Shown here: one piece after another, positions 1-8,235 of the stretch
Position numbering within the stretch: the stretch's first letter is position 1
How the letters are laid out: each line of letters begins with the position of its first letter
From: an uncultured Bacteroidales bacterium
Lineage (GTDB): Bacteria > Bacteroidota > Bacteroidia > Bacteroidales > Paludibacteraceae
Reading direction: 5' to 3'
NCBI GenBank assembly: GCA_944322025.1
Contig: CALUOH010000060.1
Span: 1-40,586 of the forward strand
Length of the DNA stretch: 40,586 nt
Program-made: the position numbers and the translations under genes
The notes under the pieces: model-generated
The model's input: the letters and a program-made list of their open reading frames with translations, nothing else
What the model was told of the DNA's origin: nothing
Databases searched by the model: none

Positions 1-84
1 GTACTCGCGCACTACCGCCAGTTTGAAGGAGATGCTGTAGTGTTTCTCTGCACGCTTAACGTACTTGTTCCCTGTATGTTCCAT
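1..84 (-). CDS. IS3-family transposase OrfA-like protein, N-terminus (cut by window edge)
   Basis: The minus strand from an ATG at 84 reads 28 codons to the window edge without a stop. The peptide has the short basic lead-in and the phrase HYSISFKLAVVREY, typical of the first helix of the IS3-type helix-turn-helix DNA-binding subunit, which binds the element's terminal inverted repeats. The start is supported by a TATCTTTG -7 motif on the same strand at 130-137. Only the N-terminus is visible, so the IS group and the intactness of the element cannot be judged. Other HTH transposase families share this opening, so IS3 is the most likely assignment rather than a certain one. Confidence 0.65.
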   Translation of the reverse strand, partial: MEHTGNKYVKRAEKHYSISFKLAVVREY

Positions 85-129
85 TGTCTTGCTTTTTTAG
101 TTGTAACGCTATTTTAGGACTAGACAGTG

Positions 130-137
130 CAAAGATA
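130..137 (-). promoter_or_regulatory. Bacteroidetes -7 motif (TATCTTTG) for the transposase gene
   Basis: CAAAGATA on the plus strand is TATCTTTG on the minus strand, matching the TAnnTTTG consensus. It lies 46 bases upstream of the ATG at 84. Confidence 0.45.
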
Positions 138-224
138 GAGAGGCAGAGCCAAAGCAGCCATACCCGAATTACTGCAAAATGTATATCATTTACGGGGCGG
201 GAGGAGGGGGAGGGGCTCAGGAGG

Positions 225-281
225 GTGTCTGTAGGGGCTTCGGAGCCGCTCCGTCGAGAGTACGTGTTTTTAACCACTTTT
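225..281 (-). repeat. Interspersed intergenic repeat, copy A
   Basis: The minus strand carries the core GTTAAAAACACGTACTCTCG preceded by AAAAGTG, then a GC-rich tail with a CGGAGC/GCTCCG palindrome and ACAGACACCCTCC. It is one of nine related copies in the window. It lies between the transposase edge and the permease promoter. The plus strand on its right side (282-450) is G-rich and nearly C-free: 31 G and 3 C in 301-360. No gene is seen between 85 and 501. Confidence 0.85.
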
Positions 282-449
282 CACACTAGGATATCGGGAG
301 GGGTGAGGAGAGAAAAGCGGGCAGGGAATGAGAGGGAGAGCATGGGGGAAAGAGGATTGTCAGGAGAGGACAGAGGAGGCCGCCGGGAGCAGCGGCAGGG
401 GGCTGCAACTGACGGGAGGAGGAGCATGGAACGCAATATCAGGCAGAGA

Positions 450-481
450 TTTGGCTTATGCGTCCATTTTTCGTACCTTTG
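450..481 (+). promoter_or_regulatory. Promoter of the LptF/LptG-type permease gene
   Basis: TTTG at 450-453, a 20-base spacer and TACCTTTG at 474-481 fit the Bacteroidetes -33/-7 arrangement. Transcription would begin near 488, just before the ATG at 502. This argues against longer versions of the downstream ORF that begin upstream of the promoter. Confidence 0.7.
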
Positions 482-501
482 CGCTGCAAACTATTCAACC
501 G

Positions 502-2064
502 ATGCTCAGACTAAAACGCATAGATGCCTATGTCATAAGGAACTTCATCACCCTGTTTCTTGCGACATTCTTCATCTGCTCGTTCATTGTCATCATGCAG
601 ACGCTGTGGATGCGCATAAATGACTTGGTGGGCAAGGGTCTACCTGCGAAAGTGCTGCTCGAATTCTTCTACTATACATGGCTGACCCTGATACCGCTGG
701 CACTGCCACTGGCCATACTGCTGGCCTCGCTCATGACTTTCGGCGACATGGGGGAGAAGCTCGAACTGCTGGCGATGAAGACGGCGGGGGTGTCACTGTT
801 CCGCATCATGCGGTCGCTCATAGTGTTCATCGCGCTTATCAGCATAGGGGCGTTTTTCTTCTCGAATGACGTTATCCCGATAGCGCAGAAGAAGATGTAC
901 ACGCTGATTTACAGCATAAAGCAGAAGTCGCCGGAGATGGATATCCCGGCGGGGGAATTCTATTCGGGGATACAGAACATGCGCATCTACGTCAGGGCGA
1001 AGAACCACGACACGGGTGCGATGAGCGACGTGATGCTCTATGACTTCTCGAAGGGGTTCAAAAACGCGTCGGTGACTACGGCGGACACGATGTACGTGCG
1101 CATGACTAAGGACAAGAAGAACCTGATACTCACGTTGATAAACGGGGAGTCGTTTGAGAACATGAGGGAGCAGAACGACAGGCGCAGGACAGGGGACAAT
1201 GTGCCATACCGCCGCGAGACGTTCAGGACAAAAGAGGTGCTTCTGGACTTTGACGGCGACTTCAACCAACTGGACGAGTCAATCATGGAGGACCAGCACG
1301 TGAGCAAGAACTTCGGCCGCCTGCTGCACGACGTGGACTCGGTCACAACGGTGCGCGACTCGCTGAGGACGAAGCTCGTCGGCGAGATGACGGCCAGCAC
1401 TTATTTCAAAGATAAAAACGCGGCAGCTACGGAGATGCAAAGCAAAGGCGACACAGCTGCCACTGTGAATGGCAACGAGGAGAGGGCAGAGGCGGAGATG
1501 CGGGCCGAGGCGGAGCAGGAGCTTGACGCGGACTCGCTGTTCCGCGGGATGACGCGGGTGAGGATGCTCTCGGTGGTGAGGTCAGCGAAGGCGAGAGCCG
1601 CATCGCTCAGGTCGGACATCAATTACAGCCGTGCCGTTGTCAACAACGCACAGGACTACTATGTGCGCCACGCGATAGAGCTTCACCGCAAGTTCACGCT
1701 CTCGTTCGCGTGCCTCATATTCTTCTTTATCGGCGCACCGCTCGGCGCGATAATAAGGAAAGGGGGACTGGGTATGCCCGTGGTGGCATCGGTCATAATG
1801 TTCATATTCTATTACATCATAGACACAACGGGGGTGAAGATGGCGAGGGAGAGCTTCTGGCCGGTGTGGCAAGGGATGTGGCTCAGTTCGGCAGTGCTGC
1901 TGCCGATAGGCATGTTCCTTACGTACAAGGCCGCGAACGACTCCGCGCTCTTCAACGCCGACGCCTACAAGCTCTTCTTCGCGAGGGTGAAGGAGAGGGC
2001 GCAGAAGATGTACAGGAGAATGGCGCAACGCAGGAAGAGAGGAGAGAGCAACAGACGCAAGTGA
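502..2064 (+). CDS. LptF/LptG (YjgP/YjgQ) family lipopolysaccharide export permease
   Basis: A 520-residue inner membrane protein. In the Lpt system, LptF and LptG with the ATPase LptB extract LPS from the inner membrane and pass it to the periplasmic bridge. The N-terminus (RIDAYVIRNF followed by a long hydrophobic stretch) and the segment with GEKLELLAMKTAGVS are family hallmarks. Membrane helices appear near residues 10-35, 55-85 and 100-125, then a long periplasmic middle, then about three helices after residue 395. An acidic, Ala/Glu-rich insert near residues 300-350 makes it longer than E. coli LptF/G. The start at 502 is chosen because the promoter at 450-481 excludes upstream starts. 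Codon use is unusually G-rich, with many AGG and NNG codons. LptF versus LptG cannot be decided here. Confidence 0.85.
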   Translation: MLRLKRIDAYVIRNFITLFLATFFICSFIVIMQTLWMRINDLVGKGLPAKVLLEFFYYTWLTLIPLALPLAILLASLMTFGDMGEKLELLAMKTAGVSLFRIMRSLIVFIALISIGAFFFSNDVIPIAQKKMYTLIYSIKQKSPEMDIPAGEFYSGIQNMRIYVRAKNHDTGAMSDVMLYDFSKGFKNASVTTADTMYVRMTKDKKNLILTLINGESFENMREQNDRRRTGDNVPYRRETFRTKEVLLDFDGDFNQLDESIMEDQHVSKNFGRLLHDVDSVTTVRDSLRTKLVGEMTASTYFKDKNAAATEMQSKGDTAATVNGNEERAEAEMRAEAEQELDADSLFRGMTRVRMLSVVRSAKARAASLRSDINYSRAVVNNAQDYYVRHAIELHRKFTLSFACLIFFFIGAPLGAIIRKGGLGMPVVASVIMFIFYYIIDTTGVKMARESFWPVWQGMWLSSAVLLPIGMFLTYKAANDSALFNADAYKLFFARVKERAQKMYRRMAQRRKRGESNRRK

Positions 2065-2114
2065 TGTACAATTAATCTTGAACAGCTACGTAAACAACAA
2101 TAACTTCTATAACT

Positions 2115-3323
2115 ATGGAATTCAAAATCAATACAATCGACGAAGCGATAGAGGATTTCCGCCAAGGGAAATTTGTCATCGTGGTAGACGATGAAGACCG
2201 GGAGAACGAAGGCGATTTCATTATTGCGGCAGAGAAAATCACTCCGGAGGCCGTCAACTTCATGCTCAAGAACGGACGTGGGGTGCTCTGTGCGCCGCTG
2301 CCCATATCGCGCTGCAAGGAGCTGGAGCTGGAGAGGCAGGTGGACAACAACACATCCGTGCTCGGCACGCCGTTCACTGTGACGGTAGACCTGTTGGAGG
2401 GGTGTACCACGGGCGTTTCCATCCATGACCGCGCAGCCACTATCCGCGCACTGGCCGACCCTAAAGCCAAGCCGTCGGACTTCGGCCGCCCGGGGCATAT
2501 CAACCCGCTCTACGCACAGGAGAAGGGCGTGTTGCGCCGCGCGGGACACACGGAGGCGTCGATTGACCTCGCCCGCCTTGCGGGCCTATACCCCGCCGCC
2601 GCTCTGATAGAGATAATGAACGAGGACGGCACGATGGCGCGTATGCCCGACTTGCAGGTGGTGGCCAAGAAGTTCGGCATCAAGATAATAACGATAAAAG
2701 ACCTGATAGCATACAGGCTGAAGGTGGAGTCGATAGTGGAGAAGGGTGTCGAGGCCCATCTGCCGACACAGTACGGCGACTTCCGCATCATACCGTTCCG
2801 CCAGAAGTCCAACGGCTATGAGCATGTGGCACTGGTGAAGGGCGAGTGGAGCGAGGACGAACCTATACTCGTGCGCGTGCACTCTTCATGCGCCACGGGC
2901 GACATCTTCGGCTCAATGCGCTGCGAGTGCGGCGAGCAGCTCCACAAGGCGATGGAGGCCATAGAGCGCGAGGGCAAGGGCGTGCTTGTCTACCTGAACC
3001 AAGAGGGGCGCGGCATAGGGCTCATGAACAAGATAAAGGCGTACAAGCTGCAAGAGGAGGGCCTCGACACGGTGGACGCCAACCTGCACCTCGGCTTCAA
3101 GGCCGACGAGCGCGACTACGGCGTTGGGGCAAGCATACTGCGAGACCTCGGAGTGAAGAAGATGCGCCTCATGACAAACAACCCCGTGAAGCGCGTGGGC
3201 CTCGAAGGCTACGGACTCGAGATAGTGGAGAACGTACCAATAGAGATAACGCCCAACCCCTATAACGAGTTCTATATGAAGACGAAAAAGGAGCGCATGG
3301 GGCATAACCTGCACAACATATAA
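2115..3323 (+). CDS. ribBA: Bifunctional 3,4-dihydroxy-2-butanone-4-phosphate synthase / GTP cyclohydrolase II
   Basis: A 402-residue cytoplasmic enzyme that starts both branches of riboflavin synthesis. Residues 1-200 are the RibB domain, turning ribulose 5-phosphate into the four-carbon unit; [10 protein letters not shown] near residue 25 and RPGHINPL near 124 are substrate and metal-binding motifs. Residues 205-402 are the RibA domain, opening GTP; the zinc-cysteine block [17 protein letters not shown] and the motif NQEGRGIGL are both present. Length is normal for fused RibBA. The gene follows the permease after 50 bases and no riboswitch is evident upstream. A strong hairpin follows at 3333-3391. 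Confidence 0.97.
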   Translation: MEFKINTIDEAIEDFRQGKFVIVVDDEDRENEGDFIIAAEKITPEAVNFMLKNGRGVLCAPLPISRCKELELERQVDNNTSVLGTPFTVTVDLLEGCTTGVSIHDRAATIRALADPKAKPSDFGRPGHINPLYAQEKGVLRRAGHTEASIDLARLAGLYPAAALIEIMNEDGTMARMPDLQVVAKKFGIKIITIKDLIAYRLKVESIVEKGVEAHLPTQYGDFRIIPFRQKSNGYEHVALVKGEWSEDEPILVRVHSSCATGDIFGSMRCECGEQLHKAMEAIEREGKGVLVYLNQEGRGIGLMNKIKAYKLQEEGLDTVDANLHLGFKADERDYGVGASILRDLGVKKMRLMTNNPVKRVGLEGYGLEIVENVPIEITPNPYNEFYMKTKKERMGHNLHNI

Positions 3324-3332
3324 TCCCCCATT

Positions 3333-3391
3333 CCGGCACCCCCCGCCTCGCCTGCCCGATATGCCCGGACGGCAAGGCGGGGGTGCTCCGG
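3333..3391. terminator. GC-rich stem-loop after ribBA
   Basis: CCGGCACCCCCCGCC at the left pairs with GGCGGGGGTGCTCCGG at the right around a short centre. There is no clear U-run after it, so it is either a transcript-stabilising hairpin or a weak terminator. It also shows that an upstream in-frame start at 3361 for the next gene is unlikely. Confidence 0.6.
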
Positions 3392-3432
3392 ACAAAAGCC
3401 GCATGCCGACAAACTATTGTTCCTACACCGTT

Positions 3433-4110
3433 ATGAATGAACTGCAACCCGTCATAGAGTTCCTGCGAGAGCTCTCCGCACACAATGAAAAGCCGTGGTT
3501 CGACGCGCACAAGGAGACGTACCGCGAAGTGCAGGCCCTTTTCTTCTCATTCACCGAACGCTTCATCGCGGGAGTGGAAGAGTTCGACAAGTCCGTCAGC
3601 GGACTGACACCGAAAGATTGCACATGGCGCATCTACCGTGACATCCGCTTCTCGGCCGACAAGACACCATACAAGACGCACTTCGGCGCATGGGTAGCCC
3701 CGCAGGGCAAAAAGGCCGGCTATGCCGGATACTACATACACATACAGCCCGACGAGCAGTTCTACATGCTGTGCGCCGGACTTCACTGCCCCACGCCCGC
3801 CATGATACGCAGTGTGCGTGAGGAGATTATGACCGACGGCGACAGCTTCCATGCCGCCGTGCAGGAGACCGCAGGCTTCACCCTTGACCGCAGCGTGGCC
3901 ACCAAGCGCATCCCCGCCGGATACCCCGCCGACGACAGGTACGCCGAATACTACAAACTCAAAGAATACATCGTGGAACAGCGTCTGAGCGAGAGCGACA
4001 TCCTCTCGCCCTCATTCCTCGACAGCGCACTGGCACGCTTCCGCACGACAGCCCCGTTCGTGGCGATGCTCAACCGCTGCGTGGACTACGCCCGCGAGAT
4101 GGGATGGTGA
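3433..4110 (+). CDS. DUF2461 family protein
   Basis: A 225-residue soluble protein matching the DUF2461 (TIGR02453-type) family, whose molecular role is not established. Visible signatures are FLRELSAHNEKPWFDAHK at the N-terminus, the block WRIYRDIRFSADKTPYKTHFG near residues 65-90, then GYYIHIQPDEQF, and a C-terminal segment rich in aromatic and basic residues. The start at 3433 gives a normal family length; the longer reading from 3361 would run through the preceding hairpin. It has no signal peptide or membrane segment. It precedes the two-component genes by 46 bases and may share their transcript. Confidence 0.85.
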   Translation: MNELQPVIEFLRELSAHNEKPWFDAHKETYREVQALFFSFTERFIAGVEEFDKSVSGLTPKDCTWRIYRDIRFSADKTPYKTHFGAWVAPQGKKAGYAGYYIHIQPDEQFYMLCAGLHCPTPAMIRSVREEIMTDGDSFHAAVQETAGFTLDRSVATKRIPAGYPADDRYAEYYKLKEYIVEQRLSESDILSPSFLDSALARFRTTAPFVAMLNRCVDYAREMGW

Positions 4111-4156
4111 CACGCCCGCCCGCTTAAAAGACATACACCAAAACAACAACAGAAAT

Positions 4157-4846
4157 ATGGCTGAAAACAGAATTCTCATAGTAGACGACGAAGAAGACCT
4201 CTGCGAAATCTTACAGTTCAACCTCGAACTCGAAGGCTACACGGCCGACACCGCCAACTCGGCCGAAGAGGCACTCAAAAAAGACCTAACCTCCTACTCA
4301 CTCATCCTCCTCGACGTGATGATGGGCGAGATATCAGGCTTCCGCATGGCACGCATGCTGAAAGAGAAGCCGGAGACCGCCGCCATACCGGTCATATTCC
4401 TCACGGCACGCGACTCCGAAAACGACCTCATCACAGGCTTCAACCTCGGCGCGGACGACTACATCACAAAACCCTTCTCCATCAAGGAAGTGATGCTCCG
4501 CGTAAAAGCCGTCATGCGCCGCTTCTACGGCTCGGCGCGAGAGACAGCCGCCGAGACCCCCGTGAAATACGATACCCTCTGCCTCTACCCCGACAGTAAG
4601 AAAGTCACCGTCGACGGCAACGAAATATCGCTCACAAAAAAGGAATTTGAAATACTCCGCCTCCTGCTCGAAAACCGTAACCGCGTATTCTCACGCGACG
4701 AGATACTCTCGCAGGTCTGGACCGACGAAGTATGCGTGCTCGACCGCACAGTCGACGTCAACATCACACGCCTGCGCCGCAAAGCCGGACGCTACGGCAA
4801 AAACATCGTCACACGCCTCGGCTACGGATACACATTTGAAGAATAA
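4157..4846 (+). CDS. OmpR/PhoB-family response regulator
   Basis: A 229-residue DNA-binding regulator. The receiver domain (residues 5-120) has the acidic pair VDDEED near residues 9-14, phospho-acceptor Asp53 in LILLDVMMG, Thr83 and Lys105 in ITKPFS. The C-terminal winged helix (about 130-229) contains SLTKKEFEILRLLL and the recognition-helix region VDVNITRLRRKAG. The histidine kinase gene follows after only 6 bases, so the two form an operon and almost certainly a cognate pair. The pairing resembles PhoB/PhoR-like systems of Bacteroidales. The signal and target genes are not deducible. Codon use becomes C-rich along this gene. Confidence 0.95.
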   Translation: MAENRILIVDDEEDLCEILQFNLELEGYTADTANSAEEALKKDLTSYSLILLDVMMGEISGFRMARMLKEKPETAAIPVIFLTARDSENDLITGFNLGADDYITKPFSIKEVMLRVKAVMRRFYGSARETAAETPVKYDTLCLYPDSKKVTVDGNEISLTKKEFEILRLLLENRNRVFSRDEILSQVWTDEVCVLDRTVDVNITRLRRKAGRYGKNIVTRLGYGYTFEE

Positions 4847-4852
4847 AGAAAC

Positions 4853-6109
4853 ATGCGGATAAACAAACGCCTCTTCCTCGCCTTCTCCCTCGTCTTCGTA
4901 GTCGTCATGGGAGTCATACTCGTATTCCAGTACCACCGCGAAAAAGAGTACCTCACAGAACAGACCGACCGCCAGCTCTCCGTCTACAACGGGCTGATAT
5001 ACAACTACTACCACCGCCACTTGCAGCACGGCTTCGGCATAGCCGACCTCATGTCCCTACTGCCCGACACCACACTCCGCGTCACCGTCATGGACACCCT
5101 CGGCAACGTCCTCTACGACTCCTCCGTCGAAGAGAGCGAGACCATGGACAACCACCTCTCCCGCCCCGAAATATCCGAACTGCGCACCCGCCAGACCGGC
5201 AAGACCATCCGCCAGTCCGCATCACTCGGACAATACTATTACTACTACGCCGAACGCTTCCCCGACCTCTACGTCCGCACAGCCATGCCCTACGACCTCT
5301 CTTTCATCAGCTCACTCAAAGCCCACCACTACTTCCTCTACTTCATGGCACTCACCATCGTAGCCGCCATGGCAGTACTCTACATCATATCGCGCCGCTT
5401 CTCCAGCTCCGTACAGGAAAGCGAAAACAAAATGCGCCGACAGCTCACACAGAACATATCACACGAACTCAAGACACCCCTCACCGGCATACTCGGCTAC
5501 CTCGAAAGCATCATCGAAAACCCCGACATGCCCACCGACAAACATAACCTCTTCATCGCCCGCGCACACAGCCAGGCCAAACGCCTCAGCGAACTCCTCG
5601 GCGACATATCCACACTCAACAACATCGACGACAACCGCAAAATGTACACATTCGAGCAGTGCAACGTCGCCGACATCATAGCCGAAGTCGTCGGCGAACT
5701 CCGCCTGCAAATCGAACAGAAAGACTTCCGCATCATACAGGACTACCCCGCCGAAATACCCCTGCGCGGCAACCGCTCACTCCTCTACTCCATCTTCCGC
5801 AACATGCTCGACAACGCCCTCGCCTACGCCGGCGAACACATCACAGTCACCATACGCATGGAAGCCTCCGACCCCGTACACTACCGCTTCTCATTCACCG
5901 ACACCGGCAGCGGCATCCCCGAAGAACACCTCCCCCGCATCTTCGAACGCTTCTACCGCGTCGACAAAGGCCGCAGCCGCAAACTCGGCGGCACAGGCCT
6001 CGGCCTCGCCATAGTCAAAAATGCCGTCATACTCCACCACGGCACCATCTCAGCCCAGAACATCTCCCCCCACGGCCTGCGCTTCACCTTCTCCCTCCGC
6101 CGCTTCTGA
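4853..6109 (+). CDS. Sensor histidine kinase (PhoR-like, HisKA type)
   Basis: A 418-residue membrane kinase. Helix 1 is at about residues 7-26, a periplasmic sensor at 27-158, and helix 2 at 160-180. The HisKA domain has the phospho-accepting His204 in NISHELKTPLTGILGYLE. The HATPase domain shows the N box (FRNMLDNALAYA), the G1 box (DTGSGIPEEHLPRIFERF) and the G2 box (GGTGLGLAIVKN). There is no clear HAMP domain between helix 2 and HisKA, only a short linker. It is the partner of the response regulator just upstream. The coding strand is extremely C-rich toward the 3' end (6061-6120 has 33 C and 9 G), merging with the C-rich tract before repeat copy B. Confidence 0.95.
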   Translation: MRINKRLFLAFSLVFVVVMGVILVFQYHREKEYLTEQTDRQLSVYNGLIYNYYHRHLQHGFGIADLMSLLPDTTLRVTVMDTLGNVLYDSSVEESETMDNHLSRPEISELRTRQTGKTIRQSASLGQYYYYYAERFPDLYVRTAMPYDLSFISSLKAHHYFLYFMALTIVAAMAVLYIISRRFSSSVQESENKMRRQLTQNISHELKTPLTGILGYLESIIENPDMPTDKHNLFIARAHSQAKRLSELLGDISTLNNIDDNRKMYTFEQCNVADIIAEVVGELRLQIEQKDFRIIQDYPAEIPLRGNRSLLYSIFRNMLDNALAYAGEHITVTIRMEASDPVHYRFSFTDTGSGIPEEHLPRIFERFYRVDKGRSRKLGGTGLGLAIVKNAVILHHGTISAQNISPHGLRFTFSLRRF

Positions 6110-6320
6110 CCCCCGTACCGCGCAGCCTTACCCCTCCTGCTCCCTATACCCCTTTCACGGGATATAGGGACACCCTCTCCACATCCCCCGTCACAACATC
6201 ACCTACCCCACCTTCGTCACACTCCCTCACCCCGCAAACATAGCGCCCCCCACACAGTCCCCCACTTACCCGCATACGCCGCACCTCTCTCCACCTCCTT
6301 TCTCACCCTCCCTCTAAATG
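6110..6320 (+). other. C-rich, G-poor intergenic tract upstream of repeat copy B
   Basis: There is no convincing gene in this stretch. The plus strand is dominated by C with A and T, and G is rare. It lies between the end of the kinase gene and repeat copy B, in a convergent intergenic region. C-rich, G-poor RNA is the kind of sequence Rho factor loads on, so Rho-dependent termination of the kinase operon is possible; that is inference. An inverted repeat CCCTATACCCC/GGGATATAGGG lies around 6151-6173. Confidence 0.6.
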
Positions 6321-6389
6321 CAAAAAGTGGTTAAAAACACGTACTCTCGAGCCAGCGGCCAGCCAGCCCTAAGCCAGCCCCTACGGAGC
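6321..6389 (+). repeat. Interspersed intergenic repeat, copy B
   Basis: CAAAAAGTGG is followed by the core GTTAAAAACACGTACTCTCG, then AGCCAGCGGCCAGCCAGCCC, a spaced AGCCAGCCC and CTACGGAG. It is almost identical to copies C and D. It lies between convergent genes (kinase ending 6109, lipoprotein ending 6532). The short ORF running through it encodes the repeat itself and is not treated as a gene. Confidence 0.9.
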
Positions 6390-6531
6390 ATCTCCCCGTC
6401 CACACCCCGGCTCCAAGCCCCTCTCCGGCACACCTCGCCCGCAATGTCAGGCTTATCCGGACAGCCCCGCAGGCACAACAGCCAACACACCTGTTACCCC
6501 GTGCGAGGCCGTCCGGCTCACCTTGACCGCT

Positions 6532-7011
6532 CTACTCATTGTCCGCCACAGCCGAAAGCGTCACCGTCACGTCGCCACGCCCCAGTGCGGCAAGCAGCTC
6601 CTCGCCCGTCACGCCCTCTATCCTGCCCAGACGGGTGAAATTCCACGAATTGGTATCATAGTAGATTACCAGATTATGCCCCTGATACAGTATCAGGTCA
6701 CCCGCCGAAGTCATCGTGGGGCGGTCGTTGCGCGGAAGGCTTCTCCCCAACGAACCCACCTTCTCCATATTGGCATAGTCCTCCATATGGATAGTGATGT
6801 CGCCCTTGGCAAGAAGTTCTTTCAACGCTCTCGCGGACGAATTGTCCGCCAGTGTGGCAGTAAAGCTCCTGCCACCCTCAATACTCAGTCGAATCATGCT
6901 ATTCTCCATCTCCTTTTTGTCGTTTGTTCCATCCGATTGCCCGCAGGCCGACATCGCCATTGCCATAAAGGCGAACATCAGTGCCACGGGTCTGAATACT
7001 AACCTTTTCAT
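6532..7011 (-). CDS. Cyclophilin-like fold lipoprotein
   Basis: A 159-residue predicted lipoprotein. The signal peptide ends in the lipobox MSACG, so the mature protein should be anchored by Cys. The remaining domain has the cyclophilin-like (PF18050-type) pattern: TATLADNSSARALKELLAKG, a central DYANMEKVGSLG, then GDLILYQGHNLVIYYD and NFTRLGRI. The exact function of these small domains is not settled; they often occur beside flavodoxins and reductases. The start at 7011 fits the signal peptide and the purine-rich run AAGAAGAGATT before it; the longer reading from 7107 lacks a signal. Its domain closely resembles the C-terminal part of the next gene on this strand (7165-8214), implying duplication. 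Confidence 0.8.
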   Translation of the reverse strand: MKRLVFRPVALMFAFMAMAMSACGQSDGTNDKKEMENSMIRLSIEGGRSFTATLADNSSARALKELLAKGDITIHMEDYANMEKVGSLGRSLPRNDRPTMTSAGDLILYQGHNLVIYYDTNSWNFTRLGRIEGVTGEELLAALGRGDVTVTLSAVADNE

Positions 7012-7164
7012 AATCTCTTCTTCTTTCTTAATGAGACTTGCACATGCCGCCTCCGCCGTTGTGGCCTTGCCCGTCACGACACTCCTCCGCATTCTCCTCC
7101 CGGCCACAACACGGCGGCAGCCGCATCTCCATGTCTGCTCAACTGCTTCACTCTTCGTCTCGCG

Positions 7165-8214
7165 CTATTCGTTCAACGATAGGGTGACGGTCACATCCCC
7201 TTCGCCCAAAGCCGCTCTCAATTCATCCTCCGACACGTTGTCTATCCTCCCCAAGCGTGTGAAATTGTACGTGTTAGGGGCATAATAGATGACAAACGAG
7301 TTCCCTTGATACAGTATGAGGTCGCCCGCCGAGGTCGTGATGCGCTCATCGTTTCTGGGCAGGGTTGTGCCGATAGGCCCCACCTTCTCCATATTGGCAT
7401 AATCGCTCATCTCTATGGTGAGGTCGCCCGCCGCCAGAAGCTCTTTCAAAGCCTGTGTAGAGGAGTTCTCTACCAGTGTGGCTGTAAAGGCTGTGCCGTT
7501 GTCGAGTGTCAGCCGTATGGAGTTGCTGGTGATGTCGCTCTCCTCATTCCCCTCTCTGCCTGCCCCAAGCTCACTCAGCCATGCCGGGATACGGCTCTCC
7601 ATATCGCCCAAAGTACTCGATGTGAGAAGCAGGCTCTCCGTGAACACTGCATCGGGCAACAACGCGCGCGCTTCATTGACCGAAGTCGTGATGCCACTGC
7701 TGCCGCTGCTTGCGAAAAGGGCTATCTCTTTCCCCGACAACAGCTCCGCATGGCTGTGCAGGAACGACTGCATGGGCGTAGCCATGCTCCCGTACCAGAT
7801 TGGATAACCGACAAACACAATCTCATAATCCTCAAAACTCTCTACCGTCGTCGTGACGGACGGATATGTACCCTCTCTGATGGCTGCAAGCTCCGACTGC
7901 GCCCGTTCGAGCATCGAGTTGTAATCATCTTCGTAGGGCGTTTCGGGCACTACCTCTATCATGTCGCAGTCCAATGCCGACTGTATGGTCTGTGCCATAC
8001 GCTCCGTATTGCCGCTGCGTGAGCAGTAAAGCACCAGATAACGGCCGTTGCCGCCCTCCACATCGCCGGGCTCACCCTGATTGCCGCCATCCTCCCCGCC
8101 TCCGGGAGTGGTCTCTCCCGGAGGGTCATCCGATATGGGATTATTCTCGCTGCACGCTGTCGTCAGGGACATGAGTGCAAGAAGCATCAAAGGGATTAAT
8201 ACCAACCTTTTCAT
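7165..8214 (-). CDS. Lipoprotein with flavodoxin domain fused to cyclophilin-like domain
   Basis: A 349-residue lipoprotein. The signal peptide ends in LTTACS, followed by a flexible Gly/Pro/Glu linker (about residues 24-57). A flavodoxin_4-type domain spans about 58-215: it begins YLVLYCSRSGNTERMAQTI, the FMN phosphate loop, and contains FVGYPIWYGSMATPM. A cyclophilin-like domain spans about 230-349, paralogous to the downstream gene. The start at 8214 has a strong GGAGG six bases upstream. It probably carries electrons or FMN at a membrane surface. It lies in a leftward run behind the aldo/keto reductase and alcohol dehydrogenase, suggesting a shared redox or aldehyde-stress job. Fusion of the two domains on a lipid anchor is notable. 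Confidence 0.85.
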   Translation of the reverse strand: MKRLVLIPLMLLALMSLTTACSENNPISDDPPGETTPGGGEDGGNQGEPGDVEGGNGRYLVLYCSRSGNTERMAQTIQSALDCDMIEVVPETPYEDDYNSMLERAQSELAAIREGTYPSVTTTVESFEDYEIVFVGYPIWYGSMATPMQSFLHSHAELLSGKEIALFASSGSSGITTSVNEARALLPDAVFTESLLLTSSTLGDMESRIPAWLSELGAGREGNEESDITSNSIRLTLDNGTAFTATLVENSSTQALKELLAAGDLTIEMSDYANMEKVGPIGTTLPRNDERITTSAGDLILYQGNSFVIYYAPNTYNFTRLGRIDNVSEDELRAALGEGDVTVTLSLNE

Positions 8215-8235
8215 ACTCACCTCCTCACAGCTCTT

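Noticed and set aside
328..501. 58-residue N-terminal extension of the permease
   Set aside because: It lies upstream of a clear promoter at 450-481 and in a purine-rich intergenic tract; family members start at the ATG at 502.
6318..6638. 106-residue ORF beginning in repeat copy B
   Set aside because: Its start is the repeat itself (VKNTYSRAS) and the rest is antisense to the lipoprotein gene. The same peptide appears at other repeat copies, which marks it as spurious.
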